A DNA stretch of 64,000 nucleotides, taken from Lachnospiraceae bacterium. Lineage in GTDB: Bacteria; Bacillota; Clostridia; Lachnospirales; Lachnospiraceae. The translations under genes and the position numbers were made by a program. Below, in pieces: positions 52,332 to 61,521 of the stretch. The notes below the pieces were generated by a model. That model saw only the letters and a list, made by a program, of their open reading frames with translations. It had not been told where the DNA came from and ran no database searches. Location of the stretch: NCBI GenBank assembly GCA_022793375.1, contig JAAWCS010000021.1, positions 86,716-150,715 on the forward strand. Reading direction: 5' to 3'. How positions within the stretch are numbered: the first letter of the stretch is position 1; each line of letters starts with the position of its first letter.

Positions 52332-55300
52332 TTACAAAAATTCAAACAAACTCATTTGCCGGCCAGACTCCTTATTTTTACCAACCGATACCTTTTCCCT
52401 GCTAATCCATTCCGGCGAAATTCCTTCCAAAAAAAGCGTCGGCTCCTGGGACGCCGTAAGAATCAGCGTCTCCCTGGCCCTAGTTAGGCCAACGTAAAAC
52501 AGACGGCGTTCCTCCTCCAGGGAGGTTTTCCCGCCCACAAAGGGGATGCGTCCTTTTCCTGCCCCATAAATCATCACCACCGGAAACTCCAGCCCCTTTG
52601 AACCGTGAAGCGTCATCAGCGTCACGGCGCCGGCCGCATACTGCCTGCCCCCGCAGCGTTTCAGATCGCTCTCCACGCCCCGTTCCAGCGCTTCCAGAAA
52701 TTCCGGCATCTTCTGGTAAAAGACGGCGGTCTGATACAGCTTCTGCATTTCGCTTTTCTGCTCCAGCCCCCATTCCTTTATCCATTCCTCCAAAATCTTC
52801 TGCGGCTTTCTCCGCTTAATCTGCGGCTCGTACTTTTTGGCCAGCGCTTCATAGGGAGCCGCCGCATTCCCCGGCCACGCGTCCCACAAAAGCGTGCGCG
52901 CCGTGCAGGCGGCCAGCTGGTGCTCCGGCTGCAGCAATGCCTTGAAAAAGCAGATGGTCCCGCGCACAGTTTCCTCCTGCAAGAAGTTCTCCCTTCCTGC
53001 CACCACATAGGGAATCCCCTCTTTTTTCAGGCAATCCTCCAAAAGCGCGGCCTGGCGGTGGGTCCGGTACAAGACGGCAATGTCCTCAAACGTCCAGCCG
53101 TGCCCCTCTCTTGCGGCAAACAATTCCTGCGCTTCCAGCATGCCGATTCCGCCGGCCAGACGGTTGATCTCCTTTGCCACAAATATGGCTTCGGCGCGCT
53201 CGCTGTCCGCTTCGACCATTTGAACCGCGTTCCCGGCCGCTCGATGGGCAAGCAGGCTTCGTTTTTTGCCCGGATTTTTAGAAATCACTTCACAGGCCGC
53301 TGCCAGAATCTGCGGCGTCGAACGGTAGTTTTCCTCCAGGGTGACCTGGCAGATCTGCGAAAAATCCTCCGCCAGCCGTTCAAAGCATCGCGCATCGGCT
53401 CCCCTGAATCCATAGATCGCCTGATCCGGATCTCCGATCACAAACAGTTCTCTTCCGCCCTTGTTCCACGCCTGAATCAGCTGGTACTGCAAGGGGTTGA
53501 TATCCTGAAACTCATCCACTAAAAGATAGGAGAAAGGCCCTAAGCCGTCACGCTTCCCGGCTCTGCCTTCTTCCTCCTGAGCCATCCGCAATGCTTCCAG
53601 CAGGATATCGTCAAAATCCAGGGCCTGCCACTTTCGCAGGCTGCTCTGATAGGCTTCCAGGACTTCTTTGGGCAGGCACGAATCCTGCTCGCCCATTGCG
53701 GTTTTTTCCTTCGATATCTGTGTGAGAAGTTGGGAAACCGACTGTGTCAGACCGTATTCCCCGCGGATTTTACCAGCCAGTTCTCTTGTCTCCGTCTCCC
53801 CTGCCAGAAAAAATTCTGCACCGCTGTCTTTGAGAATCTTCCAGGCAATCGAGTGAAAGCTTCCGATCTGCAGCTTTTTGGCAGATGCTTTTCCCAGCTG
53901 CTTTTGAATCCGTTCCCGCAGTTCGCGAGCCGCCTGGTTGGTAAACGTCACCGCGGTGATGCAGGACGGACTTACCCGCCTTGTTTCCAGCAGATGCAGA
54001 ATATGGGCGGCCAGCGTCCCCGTCTTTCCGGTGCCGGGACCGGCCTTTACCACGGTAACACGCTCGACGGACTCGATCGCCTGCCGCTGTTTTTCATTCC
54101 AGACGGGCTCGGGCCGCCCGCTCTTTACAGGTCTTTCCGAGGAGGATGCCGGAGATTTTCTTTGTTTGTGCGCATCTTGTGTCGGAATCGTATGTATTTC
54201 CATTTCGCCAGAAGTACCTGCTTGTGGATTATGACACTTTTGTGCCCCCACCGCGTGGGTCGGCGGTTGGGACGGCTGCTCGGTCGACGGTTGGATCGGC
54301 TGCCCAGTCGACGGTTCGAACGGCTGCCCGGTCGGCGATTCAGTCGACAGTTCGGACGACCGCCCGGTCGGCGATTCAGTCGACGGTTCGGACGACCGCC
54401 CGGTCGGCGATTCAGTCGACAGTTCGGACGACCGCCCGGTCGGCGATTCAAACAAGCTCATCTGCCCGTCCAGCTGTTCTACCTCGCTGCGCGCAAACAG
54501 ACGGAGACTCCCGTACTCGCCGTCAAAACCGGGCCGCCATGCAACCTCTCCCCTTCTTAATTTTCCGATTCCGTCCGCGATCCGCCTTCCGGATATGCCG
54601 CCGATCTCCTCCAGGGGAATCTCCCGCAGGATGGAAAACTCCGGGCCCAGCTTTTGCAGCATCGCCTGATACGCTTTTCCTACTTTAACACTGGCAGACG
54701 AACACCCCAGCGAAGCGCCGATCAGTTCCGGCAGCGGGACCAGGCGTTCAAATGCGGCGGCCTGTTTTCGCGCGTATCCCTCCGGACGATCCGCAAGCTG
54801 CTCGATGCGGTGCGATACCCCGATCGTCAGTTTTCGGCCGCAGACCGGACAGATTCCGCCGTAGGCTTCGGTTTGCACAGGGGCCAGGCAAAGACCGCAT
54901 TTCCGGTGTCCGTCGTAGTGATATTTTCCTTCCTCCGGGAAAAATTCAATGGTGCCGGCCAATCCTTCCCCGGTCTGAATCGCTTTTTTCAACGCTTCAT
55001 ACGACAATTCCGTCTCCAAAAGATTGGCCTCCCGGCCCAGCTTTGCCGGCGAATGTGCGTCTGAGTTGGAGATCAGCTGATAACGGTCCAGGGCCGAGAC
55101 CCGCCAGTTCATCGGAGGGTCAGAAGAAAGCCCTGTCTCCATTGCAAAAATATAGCGTGACAGGTCGCCAAAGCATTCCTCCACCGTATCAAAGCCGGAG
55201 AAGGCCCCAAACAGGGAAAAATGGGGCGTCCAGATATGCGCCGGAACATAGACGGCCTGCGGGCACAACTCCAGAAGGATTTCCAGCAGATCATGGCAAT

Positions 55301-55715
55301 CCAGTCCCAGTATGGGCCTGCCATCCGAATGAATATTTCCGATGGTCTCCAGTTTCTGGGAGACCTGTTCTGCCTCTTCCAACCCGGGCAGCAGAATCAG
55401 GCTGTGTACCTTTCGGACCCGGTCGTATTTCTTATAGATGGAACTGATCTCTCCCGTAATCACAAAATGCGGCCGGATATCGTCTCCCGCCGCAGCATCC
55501 CGGATCCGATACTCCTTTTTCAGGACATATAGTCCATTGCCGGCCGGCTCCAGCTTTTTCGCCAGTTCCTGCCGCCAGGCCGGATGCGTAAAGTCTCCGC
55601 TCCCCACGACGGAGATTCCTTTACGCCGCGCCCACAAATCCAGGTATTCCGGTGTGCAGTCTTTGCTGGTTGCCCGCGAATAGTGCGAATGAATGTGTAA
55701 ATCTGCAATGTACAT
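52332..55715 (-). CDS. EndoQ-like PHP endonuclease fused to UvrD/PcrA-type helicase
   Basis: A 1127-residue two-enzyme fusion. Residues 1-400 resemble endonuclease Q, which nicks DNA 5' of deaminated bases. They begin MYIADLHIHSHYSRATSKD (PHP metal histidines), with a zinc ribbon CGLC-CPVC at about residues 273-292 and a helix-hairpin-helix (EEIGGISGRRIADGIG). A Pro/Ser-rich repeated linker covers about 423-487. Residues 540-1100 are an SF1A helicase: Walker A AGPGTGKT, DEFQDINPLQYQ, EENYRSTPQIL, MTLHGSKGLEFPVV and FYVGLTRARE. Two QMSLF clamp-binding-like motifs occur, near 418-422 and at the very C-terminus. It lies 61 bases after the HEPN-helicase gene. Repair of deaminated DNA is the likely role; defence is an alternative. 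Confidence 0.9.
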   Translation of the reverse strand: MYIADLHIHSHYSRATSKDCTPEYLDLWARRKGISVVGSGDFTHPAWRQELAKKLEPAGNGLYVLKKEYRIRDAAAGDDIRPHFVITGEISSIYKKYDRVRKVHSLILLPGLEEAEQVSQKLETIGNIHSDGRPILGLDCHDLLEILLELCPQAVYVPAHIWTPHFSLFGAFSGFDTVEECFGDLSRYIFAMETGLSSDPPMNWRVSALDRYQLISNSDAHSPAKLGREANLLETELSYEALKKAIQTGEGLAGTIEFFPEEGKYHYDGHRKCGLCLAPVQTEAYGGICPVCGRKLTIGVSHRIEQLADRPEGYARKQAAAFERLVPLPELIGASLGCSSASVKVGKAYQAMLQKLGPEFSILREIPLEEIGGISGRRIADGIGKLRRGEVAWRPGFDGEYGSLRLFARSEVEQLDGQMSLFESPTGRSSELSTESPTGRSSEPSTESPTGRSSELSTESPTGQPFEPSTGQPIQPSTEQPSQPPTHAVGAQKCHNPQAGTSGEMEIHTIPTQDAHKQRKSPASSSERPVKSGRPEPVWNEKQRQAIESVERVTVVKAGPGTGKTGTLAAHILHLLETRRVSPSCITAVTFTNQAARELRERIQKQLGKASAKKLQIGSFHSIAWKILKDSGAEFFLAGETETRELAGKIRGEYGLTQSVSQLLTQISKEKTAMGEQDSCLPKEVLEAYQSSLRKWQALDFDDILLEALRMAQEEEGRAGKRDGLGPFSYLLVDEFQDINPLQYQLIQAWNKGGRELFVIGDPDQAIYGFRGADARCFERLAEDFSQICQVTLEENYRSTPQILAAACEVISKNPGKKRSLLAHRAAGNAVQMVEADSERAEAIFVAKEINRLAGGIGMLEAQELFAAREGHGWTFEDIAVLYRTHRQAALLEDCLKKEGIPYVVAGRENFLQEETVRGTICFFKALLQPEHQLAACTARTLLWDAWPGNAAAPYEALAKKYEPQIKRRKPQKILEEWIKEWGLEQKSEMQKLYQTAVFYQKMPEFLEALERGVESDLKRCGGRQYAAGAVTLMTLHGSKGLEFPVVMIYGAGKGRIPFVGGKTSLEEERRLFYVGLTRARETLILTASQEPTLFLEGISPEWISREKVSVGKNKESGRQMSLFEFL
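54255..54450 (-). repeat. 36-base tandem repeat in the EndoQ-UvrD linker
   Basis: Three near-identical 36-base units run at 54326-54361, 54362-54397 and 54398-54433, then a partial unit to 54450. More degenerate units extend back to about 54255. Each encodes SPTGRSSE(L/P)STE. Units differ at one or two bases, which suggests recent expansion by slippage. Confidence 0.9.
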
Positions 55716-55776
55716 AAACCCTGTGCTCTCCTCCTGTACGGCAAGGTCTTTTGTATCGGTTGTGTATCAAATGTTG

Positions 55777-58700
55777 TCACAAGGCCTCGCCGACCAGTGT
55801 TTTTATAAATTCCTGTTTTGCAAAAAGTTTCTGTAGTAGTTCATTCTCCTGCTGCCAGTTCAGCGGTTCGCTATGACAGCAGGTATTGCGCAGCTTGCGG
55901 AATTCCTCTAATCCCTCCGCATACGCTTTCCACCACGAATCGTCACAGATCTGTTCAAACAAAAGAACCCTGCGGGAAGCCAGCCGGGACCGCACTTCTT
56001 CTTGATTGAGCAAATACGTAAAAGTACCTGTCGTTACTCTATGGTCCTTAATATCCCTAAATTTGTTTTTGTTTATCGGCTTGTCCGCAAACAGCGTCTT
56101 TAGTTTCCCCAGAAGCATTTCTTTCAGCATCGATTCCATTGTCTTGCAGAATAAAATCCCAGCACAAGATGCGTCCATATCCTCCAGGTTATATCGCTCT
56201 CTCATCCTGGCAAACAGCTCATGCAGCAGAATGCTGCTGGTAAGTCTCTGCCGGATCGTCGGCGGGAAACGTTTCATATCCGATGGCGAAAGGTCAAACG
56301 CCGCTAATTGTTCCGGTGTGAGAGAACGGTCTCTCCACAAACCGTCCAACTCTTGAAAAAGCGGGGCCACCAGGCCATCGTCCAATTCCCCGTCTATTGT
56401 TAAGGACGCAGCGCCAGGCACTTCTTGCAACAAATGTTCGATCTGTTTTCCGTTTTCCGGCGTCTCGGGATTATCCGCTGCTTCATGCAGAGCACGAACC
56501 GCATAGCTGTCCAGAATTCCCTTTACTTTTCTAAACAGGCCGGAATGCTTCCAAACGGTATAATCACCGATTATGTACAAACGGTACTTGGCTCTGGTGA
56601 CCGCCACATTAACAATATTGACGTTTACCCACCGGACAGCCGACAGAGCATTCTTGTCGCACCCAAGTAGAAAAATAACCTGATCCGCTTCTTTTCCCTG
56701 GAAAGTGTGCACGGTTCCGATGTTATTTTCTGCCCAATCTGCAAAGCGCTCATCCTCCCGGTACTCCGGCTGAGATCGAATCATCTTTTTCATGCCGTCC
56801 CGCACAGTAGTAAACGGAGTGATAACAAAAAGGCTCGGTATTTCTTCGGTTAAGCGAAAAAATTCCCGGATCATCTTCCACGCTTCCCGTCCCTGCGTTT
56901 CCACAAAATGATCCTTGCCTGCTCTGCTGTTCTCGTTTCCGCTTACATTGATCCAGCCGGACTTTCTCCGACCGAATTTGGCTTCTTTTTCAGGCCCCGG
57001 CCGAGCGGTCTGCTGTTTCATCCTGTCGTTATAAGATAACGCGTTGGACAACTCAAACATGGGGCTGATACAGCGTCGATGCACAAGCAAGGGACACCCT
57101 ACCCATGTTTTCTGTTCGCCCTCCACATAGGTTGCCCCCACAGTGTTCAATCGGTCGGCAAATCCCTGGACGGAGTGGGTTTTGGATTGATAATAGCCGG
57201 TGTAGTCATTTTGGATCACCTGTTTCATCAAGTCCAGTTCATCCGTCACAACCGGTTCCACCTGCCTAGGATCGCCAACCACGATCGCACGACGACAGCG
57301 AAACAGTGAGCCTAAGGCCATCTGCGGGGCCGCTTGTCCGGCCTCGTCAATAATCAGGCAGCCGATTTCTCCCGGTTTTCGAATAGAATACAGCATGTTA
57401 CCCGCCGACGCAAACGTAGTGGAAAGCACAGGGGTCAGCAAAAACACCGTGTTCAGCAATGAGCCAAACGCCGCTTCCCGATCGCGCTTGGAAAAGGCTA
57501 CAGGATTCTTTCCATCATCGCCTGGTTCTTTCCAAAGCAGTAATAGATTTTTGAAATTCCATAAACAAGCTTTGGATCCCAGCAAAAACGCCTTATGAAG
57601 CTTTAACGCTTCATAAAACAAGCGCTCCCGCTCTCGATTATAGGCCACCGTGTGCCAGGGATTGGCCACCTGCGCTGCCGTGGATTCTTTGTCCGCTTCG
57701 CTGTCATACTGGCGGAAAAATGCTTCTCCCAATACCGTCATCGCCCGCTCACCGCGCCGCTCGGAAGCCTCCCTCAAAAGCGAGCGATAAGACTCTTGTG
57801 CCCTTGCAACCTTCTTTAGGCACTCCTCTGTCTGCCGGCGCAGCCGATTTACCTGCTCAAGACAAGTCTGTCGTTTTGTCGATAGCAGGTCGCGTTCGTT
57901 TTCAAGACCGCTTATTACTTCGCTCTGCGCATCGCATTTCCGGCTTTGCCGCTGCCACTTCTGTTGCAGCAATTCCGTCTTAGCCGTCTCATTCTGAAGA
58001 ACCTGTTCCGCCTTTTCCAAGGCTTGATACTGCTCTTGTATGGTACGAGACAGCATCGTCGGGCGACGGAAAAATTCAAGAATAATGTCAAGGAAACGGC
58101 GGCGGTTTTCCAGTTCCATAATATGCTGGCGAAGTTGCTGAATTTGATTTTCGACATTCGCCTGATTTTCATCCTGCAAAGATTTTCGATGTCCTAAATC
58201 CGCCAATTCTGCCTGATACTCCTTTAAAGTCTGTGCCGCCCCCTCTGACTGCCGGGCCAGATCCTGCAGGTTTTGCAATATCTCCTCTGCTTCTTGCTCG
58301 TTTTTCGCCCGAAGGGCTCTTAACTTTTCGGCGTCTTGGTGCAGCAATGTTCTTTGAGTTATAAAGTTATTCCTGGCGCCGCTGATCTGCTGAAGCTCTT
58401 GTTCCATTTGGATGACCTTTTCATACTGCCTTTTGAAACGCTCAGCAGCGTTTAAATACGCTTCTTTGTGCTGCTGAATGCTGTCGTTGGAGCCAAAGCT
58501 TCCAATATAAGTCTTTAAGACAGCATACATATATTCTTTCAGATTGCTCATTTTCCCAAATGGTGCGGAAATCAATCCCCAACGATCCCATTCCCCGTCT
58601 TTTCTTTTTGCCAGATCGTTGGCCAGCTTTGTAAAATAGATATCCGGATAGCTCTGAGATTCGTATCTTTCCTGCTTCCATACTCTATAGGTTTCTTTAT

Positions 58701-60201
58701 CCGCTTTATCGATTTCAAATAATTCCTGTACGTCCAAAAGACCTTGGCGAACAGCCTGATCCTCCTTCTTACCGGGTTCGAGCCCTTTTTTAAGGGCCGG
58801 CCCGTCCGGCAACTCCTTGGTGATATTCTCCACAGCCGCGTTATTGCAGGAGGCCACCAGCATCCCGTAATCTTTAAGCCGTTCGTCGGCAAAATCATAA
58901 TACCCCCAGCAGTACTGCGAATATCCTCTGTGCGCCTTATCGCCATCCTGAAAGCGCCGCTGAATAAAGGCGTCGTCCGGATCCTGATATTGGGCAAGCA
59001 AATCCGCTCGTTCCACAATATTGCCGGCTATGATTTCTTTCAGCAAAGTCGTCTTTCCTGTGCCCGGAGGGCCGTTGACAGAGAAAATCGGCGGGCTGTC
59101 CGACGACGGGCGCCAACTCAGATTGACCGCCAGCTGCTGCATCAAGCCGGGCATAAATTGGGACGGCCATTTGCCCAGAGGGGCTTTTGCAACATCTAAA
59201 TGGCAATGGAAAAAGTCCATACGTTCTTCTTCCTGTCCATTTTTCCATGCCCTGTGCACATCGATACGTTTTTGAAAATCGAGCCAATGCAGCTTTTTGG
59301 TTTCTTCCGCATATGTCCCGGTTATGTAATCCAGTATCGCCTGTTCCAACGGAGTCTTGCCAAACGCTTCGCCGCTGATCGCTTTTTCCACCATATGTAA
59401 ATCATCTGCAAAAAAGCTGTTCGCCAAGTCACTGTCGCGAAAAACATCCGGATCCCGTGCCTTAATCTCTTCGGTCCGGTATCGGCGGTAAATCATAACA
59501 CCGTCCCAGTTTACTTCCTGTTTTGGTTTTATAATATTTGCTAAGTACTTCCCTTCTACTTGATTCCTGACAGAATTCAGCAAAGCCGATGTAAGCAATT
59601 GTCCGACGCGCCCGGTCTCCGTCACCTCCACCAACTGCAGATCCAATGATTGCATGTCGGACTCATAGGCCTCCATGGATAAAAAGTCTGCCATATTCTC
59701 TTTTGTCAATTGATCGACGTGCTCTAAAAGCCGGTCAATCCCCCAAGCTAGCGGAGACACCCGCATGCTGCCCGGGATATACTTGCCTTGTGGATCACAC
59801 TTCAGGCCAAGCAGGCACACTGGTTTATGATTTTTCTCCGGCAGCTCCAAATCCTGGTGAAAGGCTTGCTGTAAGCGTTCGGCAAAAAGACAACGTTCCA
59901 TCTTTCCTAAACAAATATGGATTTCATCCGATATCACTCCATAGGAAGCATACACATGCGCATCGTTTTGCAACGCTGTATACGGTCCCCAGGAAATCGA
60001 TTTTTGATCTTCGGCGGACATATCCGTTTGATCGGATAGCACATGATACACCGTAATCTGTTTTGTACGCGCTTGTCCTTTGGCCGCTTTTGAACAAAGC
60101 ATACGGCTGTCCCGGCTTTGTACGGGAAAATCGGCTTGCTCCAAAAACTCCACCAGATACCAATACTTCACGATCATAGAGGCAAAAGTTCGTTTATCCA
60201 T
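55777..60201 (-). CDS. Large SF1 (Upf1/Dna2-type) helicase with coiled coil and C-terminal HEPN-like domain
   Basis: A 1474-residue protein. Residues 1-370 form an unfamiliar N-terminal region. Helicase motif I is NGPPGTGKTTLLKEI near 380. A long coiled coil runs at about 575-815 and splits the helicase core. Motif II is LIIDEAGQ near 952, motif III VVGDPRQVEPV, then GTVHTFQGKEADQVIFLLG and NVAVTRAKYRLYIIGD near 1200. The last ~150 residues read like a HEPN domain: DASCAGILFCKTMESMLKEML, GTFTYLLNQ and EEFRKLRNTCCH, whose R-x4-H motif (about R1438/H1443) is the catalytic signature of HEPN ribonucleases. Start 60201 has AAGGG nine bases upstream; ATG 60210 is possible. It probably shares a transcript with the EndoQ-UvrD gene. 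Confidence 0.8.
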   Translation of the reverse strand: MDKRTFASMIVKYWYLVEFLEQADFPVQSRDSRMLCSKAAKGQARTKQITVYHVLSDQTDMSAEDQKSISWGPYTALQNDAHVYASYGVISDEIHICLGKMERCLFAERLQQAFHQDLELPEKNHKPVCLLGLKCDPQGKYIPGSMRVSPLAWGIDRLLEHVDQLTKENMADFLSMEAYESDMQSLDLQLVEVTETGRVGQLLTSALLNSVRNQVEGKYLANIIKPKQEVNWDGVMIYRRYRTEEIKARDPDVFRDSDLANSFFADDLHMVEKAISGEAFGKTPLEQAILDYITGTYAEETKKLHWLDFQKRIDVHRAWKNGQEEERMDFFHCHLDVAKAPLGKWPSQFMPGLMQQLAVNLSWRPSSDSPPIFSVNGPPGTGKTTLLKEIIAGNIVERADLLAQYQDPDDAFIQRRFQDGDKAHRGYSQYCWGYYDFADERLKDYGMLVASCNNAAVENITKELPDGPALKKGLEPGKKEDQAVRQGLLDVQELFEIDKADKETYRVWKQERYESQSYPDIYFTKLANDLAKRKDGEWDRWGLISAPFGKMSNLKEYMYAVLKTYIGSFGSNDSIQQHKEAYLNAAERFKRQYEKVIQMEQELQQISGARNNFITQRTLLHQDAEKLRALRAKNEQEAEEILQNLQDLARQSEGAAQTLKEYQAELADLGHRKSLQDENQANVENQIQQLRQHIMELENRRRFLDIILEFFRRPTMLSRTIQEQYQALEKAEQVLQNETAKTELLQQKWQRQSRKCDAQSEVISGLENERDLLSTKRQTCLEQVNRLRRQTEECLKKVARAQESYRSLLREASERRGERAMTVLGEAFFRQYDSEADKESTAAQVANPWHTVAYNRERERLFYEALKLHKAFLLGSKACLWNFKNLLLLWKEPGDDGKNPVAFSKRDREAAFGSLLNTVFLLTPVLSTTFASAGNMLYSIRKPGEIGCLIIDEAGQAAPQMALGSLFRCRRAIVVGDPRQVEPVVTDELDLMKQVIQNDYTGYYQSKTHSVQGFADRLNTVGATYVEGEQKTWVGCPLLVHRRCISPMFELSNALSYNDRMKQQTARPGPEKEAKFGRRKSGWINVSGNENSRAGKDHFVETQGREAWKMIREFFRLTEEIPSLFVITPFTTVRDGMKKMIRSQPEYREDERFADWAENNIGTVHTFQGKEADQVIFLLGCDKNALSAVRWVNVNIVNVAVTRAKYRLYIIGDYTVWKHSGLFRKVKGILDSYAVRALHEAADNPETPENGKQIEHLLQEVPGAASLTIDGELDDGLVAPLFQELDGLWRDRSLTPEQLAAFDLSPSDMKRFPPTIRQRLTSSILLHELFARMRERYNLEDMDASCAGILFCKTMESMLKEMLLGKLKTLFADKPINKNKFRDIKDHRVTTGTFTYLLNQEEVRSRLASRRVLLFEQICDDSWWKAYAEGLEEFRKLRNTCCHSEPLNWQQENELLQKLFAKQEFIKTLVGEAL

Positions 60202-60563
60202 TTCTATCATCCCTTGCTACTTCTTCATCGGGAAGCTACCTCAAATCTGTGCCAAAGCCATCTTTGAGAGCTGCTGCGGATCGGTAAACAGAGATACCGT
60301 CCGGAAAGACCAGACGATTATCTGAAATCCAAGCTCTTTGAATACAGTATACCACCACATCGGGACAAAATCAAACAAAGCACAGCTCCATTGACAAAAA
60401 GCGACCGTTTCGATCGTATTCTAACAGCCATCCAATCCATTTTAAAAAAGGAGCTGCTGCAAAACAAAGATTTTATACAATACATGGCCTTTGTGCGCAA
60501 ACCGGCACAGCCATATTTTGTGTTTTATCTACGTTTTGCAACCGCTCCTCTGCGTCCGGCTCT
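60202..60563. other. Intergenic region between the HEPN-helicase and MerR/TipAS genes
   Basis: No gene is supported. The part at 60211-60420 should hold the promoter of the helicase gene, but none is clear. The rest is the palindromic repeat at 60450-60548. Confidence 0.5.
60450..60548 (+). repeat. Palindromic intergenic repeat, copy B
   Basis: A 99-base palindrome. The ends GGAGCTGCTGCAAAAC (60450-60465) and GTTTTGCAACCGCTCC (60533-60548) pair at 14 of 16 positions. The inside shares ATACATGGCC and GCCATA-TTGTnTTT-CGTTTTGC with the copy at 47943-48036. Confidence 0.65.
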
Positions 60564-61319
60564 TTAGTTTCCTGTCTGCCTTTTGCTGCAATACACAGCA
60601 ATCGCCTTTTTTATAAATTCAGCCGTCCCCTCTCCGCCCGCTTTATCAATATTGTTCTGGAAGCGCTCATCACATACATACATTTCACCCAATCCGCCAA
60701 GGATTTCATCGGTACATACGTAATAGTTATCGGTTATAAATTTCTGTAATGCGGCGATTTTCTTTTGCACTTCATCGGCATCCGGCGCTGCCTGTTTTAA
60801 TGCTCCTAATTCAGAAAACAGTGTCATTAGTTCGCCGGCAAGCTTACTATAATCGCCTTCCTTTCGGGCAATATCCTTTTGTTTGTACTCCTGATACGCT
60901 TTTGTATTGCCCCATTTTGCTTTGACTTCCGCTTCATACTTTTCAATTTCGCTCTTATCGAAAACATCAAAATTCATTGTTGTTACTCCTTTGTTTTGAA
61001 TTTCACGGGTAAAGGCAATCAGTTCCCCTATGTGTTTGTACTGTAATTCCAACAGCTTAATCTGCTGAGCGATTGCCTCGGACGGATCAAAATCAGGGCT
61101 GTCCAGAATCACTTTGATTTCCTTTAAAGGAAACTCCAATTCACGAAACAATAAAATAGTTTGCAGACGGCTAAGCGCGGCATCGTCGTACATTCGATAG
61201 CCCGCCTCGGTTACCTTCGCGGGTTTCAAAAGCCCGATTTCATCATAATAATGAAGCGTGCGGGCAGTGACACCGGTCAATTTAACAACTTCATGGACCG
61301 ACAGAGTTTTTTTAATCAT
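60564..61319 (-). CDS. MerR-family regulator with TipAS-type effector domain
   Basis: A 251-residue activator. The winged helix is LSVHEVVKLTGVTARTLHYYDEIGLLKP with GYRMYDDAALSRLQTILLFRELEFPLKEIKVILD, then a helical linker. A C-terminal TipAS domain contains KWGNTKAYQEYKQK and DNYYVCTDEILGGLGEMYVCDERFQNNIDKAGGEGTAEFIKKAI. TipAS/Mta proteins bind drugs, often thiopeptides or other hydrophobic compounds, and activate efflux or detoxification genes. Start 61319 has GGAGG nine bases upstream. A frameshifted small gene overlaps its start, and a 19-base-spaced promoter lies upstream, consistent with autoregulation. Confidence 0.9.
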   Translation of the reverse strand: MIKKTLSVHEVVKLTGVTARTLHYYDEIGLLKPAKVTEAGYRMYDDAALSRLQTILLFRELEFPLKEIKVILDSPDFDPSEAIAQQIKLLELQYKHIGELIAFTREIQNKGVTTMNFDVFDKSEIEKYEAEVKAKWGNTKAYQEYKQKDIARKEGDYSKLAGELMTLFSELGALKQAAPDADEVQKKIAALQKFITDNYYVCTDEILGGLGEMYVCDERFQNNIDKAGGEGTAEFIKKAIAVYCSKRQTGN

Positions 61320-61492
61320 TCCAAAAGTCCTCCACATCTTCTAAAATTTCTTTTGCAGGTAAGAGCGTCGCTTCAACCACGCTTTTTCCCGTTTTTTTCA
61401 AGTAATGCATAGCCTGGAATACCACCGTCGCCACAATAGCCCCTCATAATTTTTGAATAAACACCGTCCGAACGTACAGCAGATACTTTCAT
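61312..61492 (-). pseudogene. Frameshifted small gene upstream of the MerR/TipAS regulator
   Basis: From ATG 61492, with AAAAGGAGG eight bases upstream, the frame reads MKVSAVRSDGVYSKIMRGYC then GDGGIPGYALLEKNGKKRG and stops at 61373. In the next frame coding-like sequence continues as VVEATLLPAKEILEDVEDFW and ND and stops at 61312, overlapping the regulator's start codon. The total, 181 bases, is one more than a multiple of three. A one-base change near the A7 or A5 runs at 61380-61400 would explain it. The family is not recognised. Sequencing error or programmed frameshifting are alternatives. Confidence 0.55.
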
Positions 61493-61521
61493 GTCGTCCG
61501 CCTCCTTTTCTGTTTTCCTCT

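Noticed and set aside
54255..54450. Regularly repeated DNA that could suggest a CRISPR array
   Set aside because: Units are directly contiguous with no unique spacers and lie in frame inside a protein linker.
60318..60500. 60-codon minus-strand frame upstream of the HEPN-helicase gene
   Set aside because: No binding site, no family resemblance, and it overlaps the palindromic repeat.
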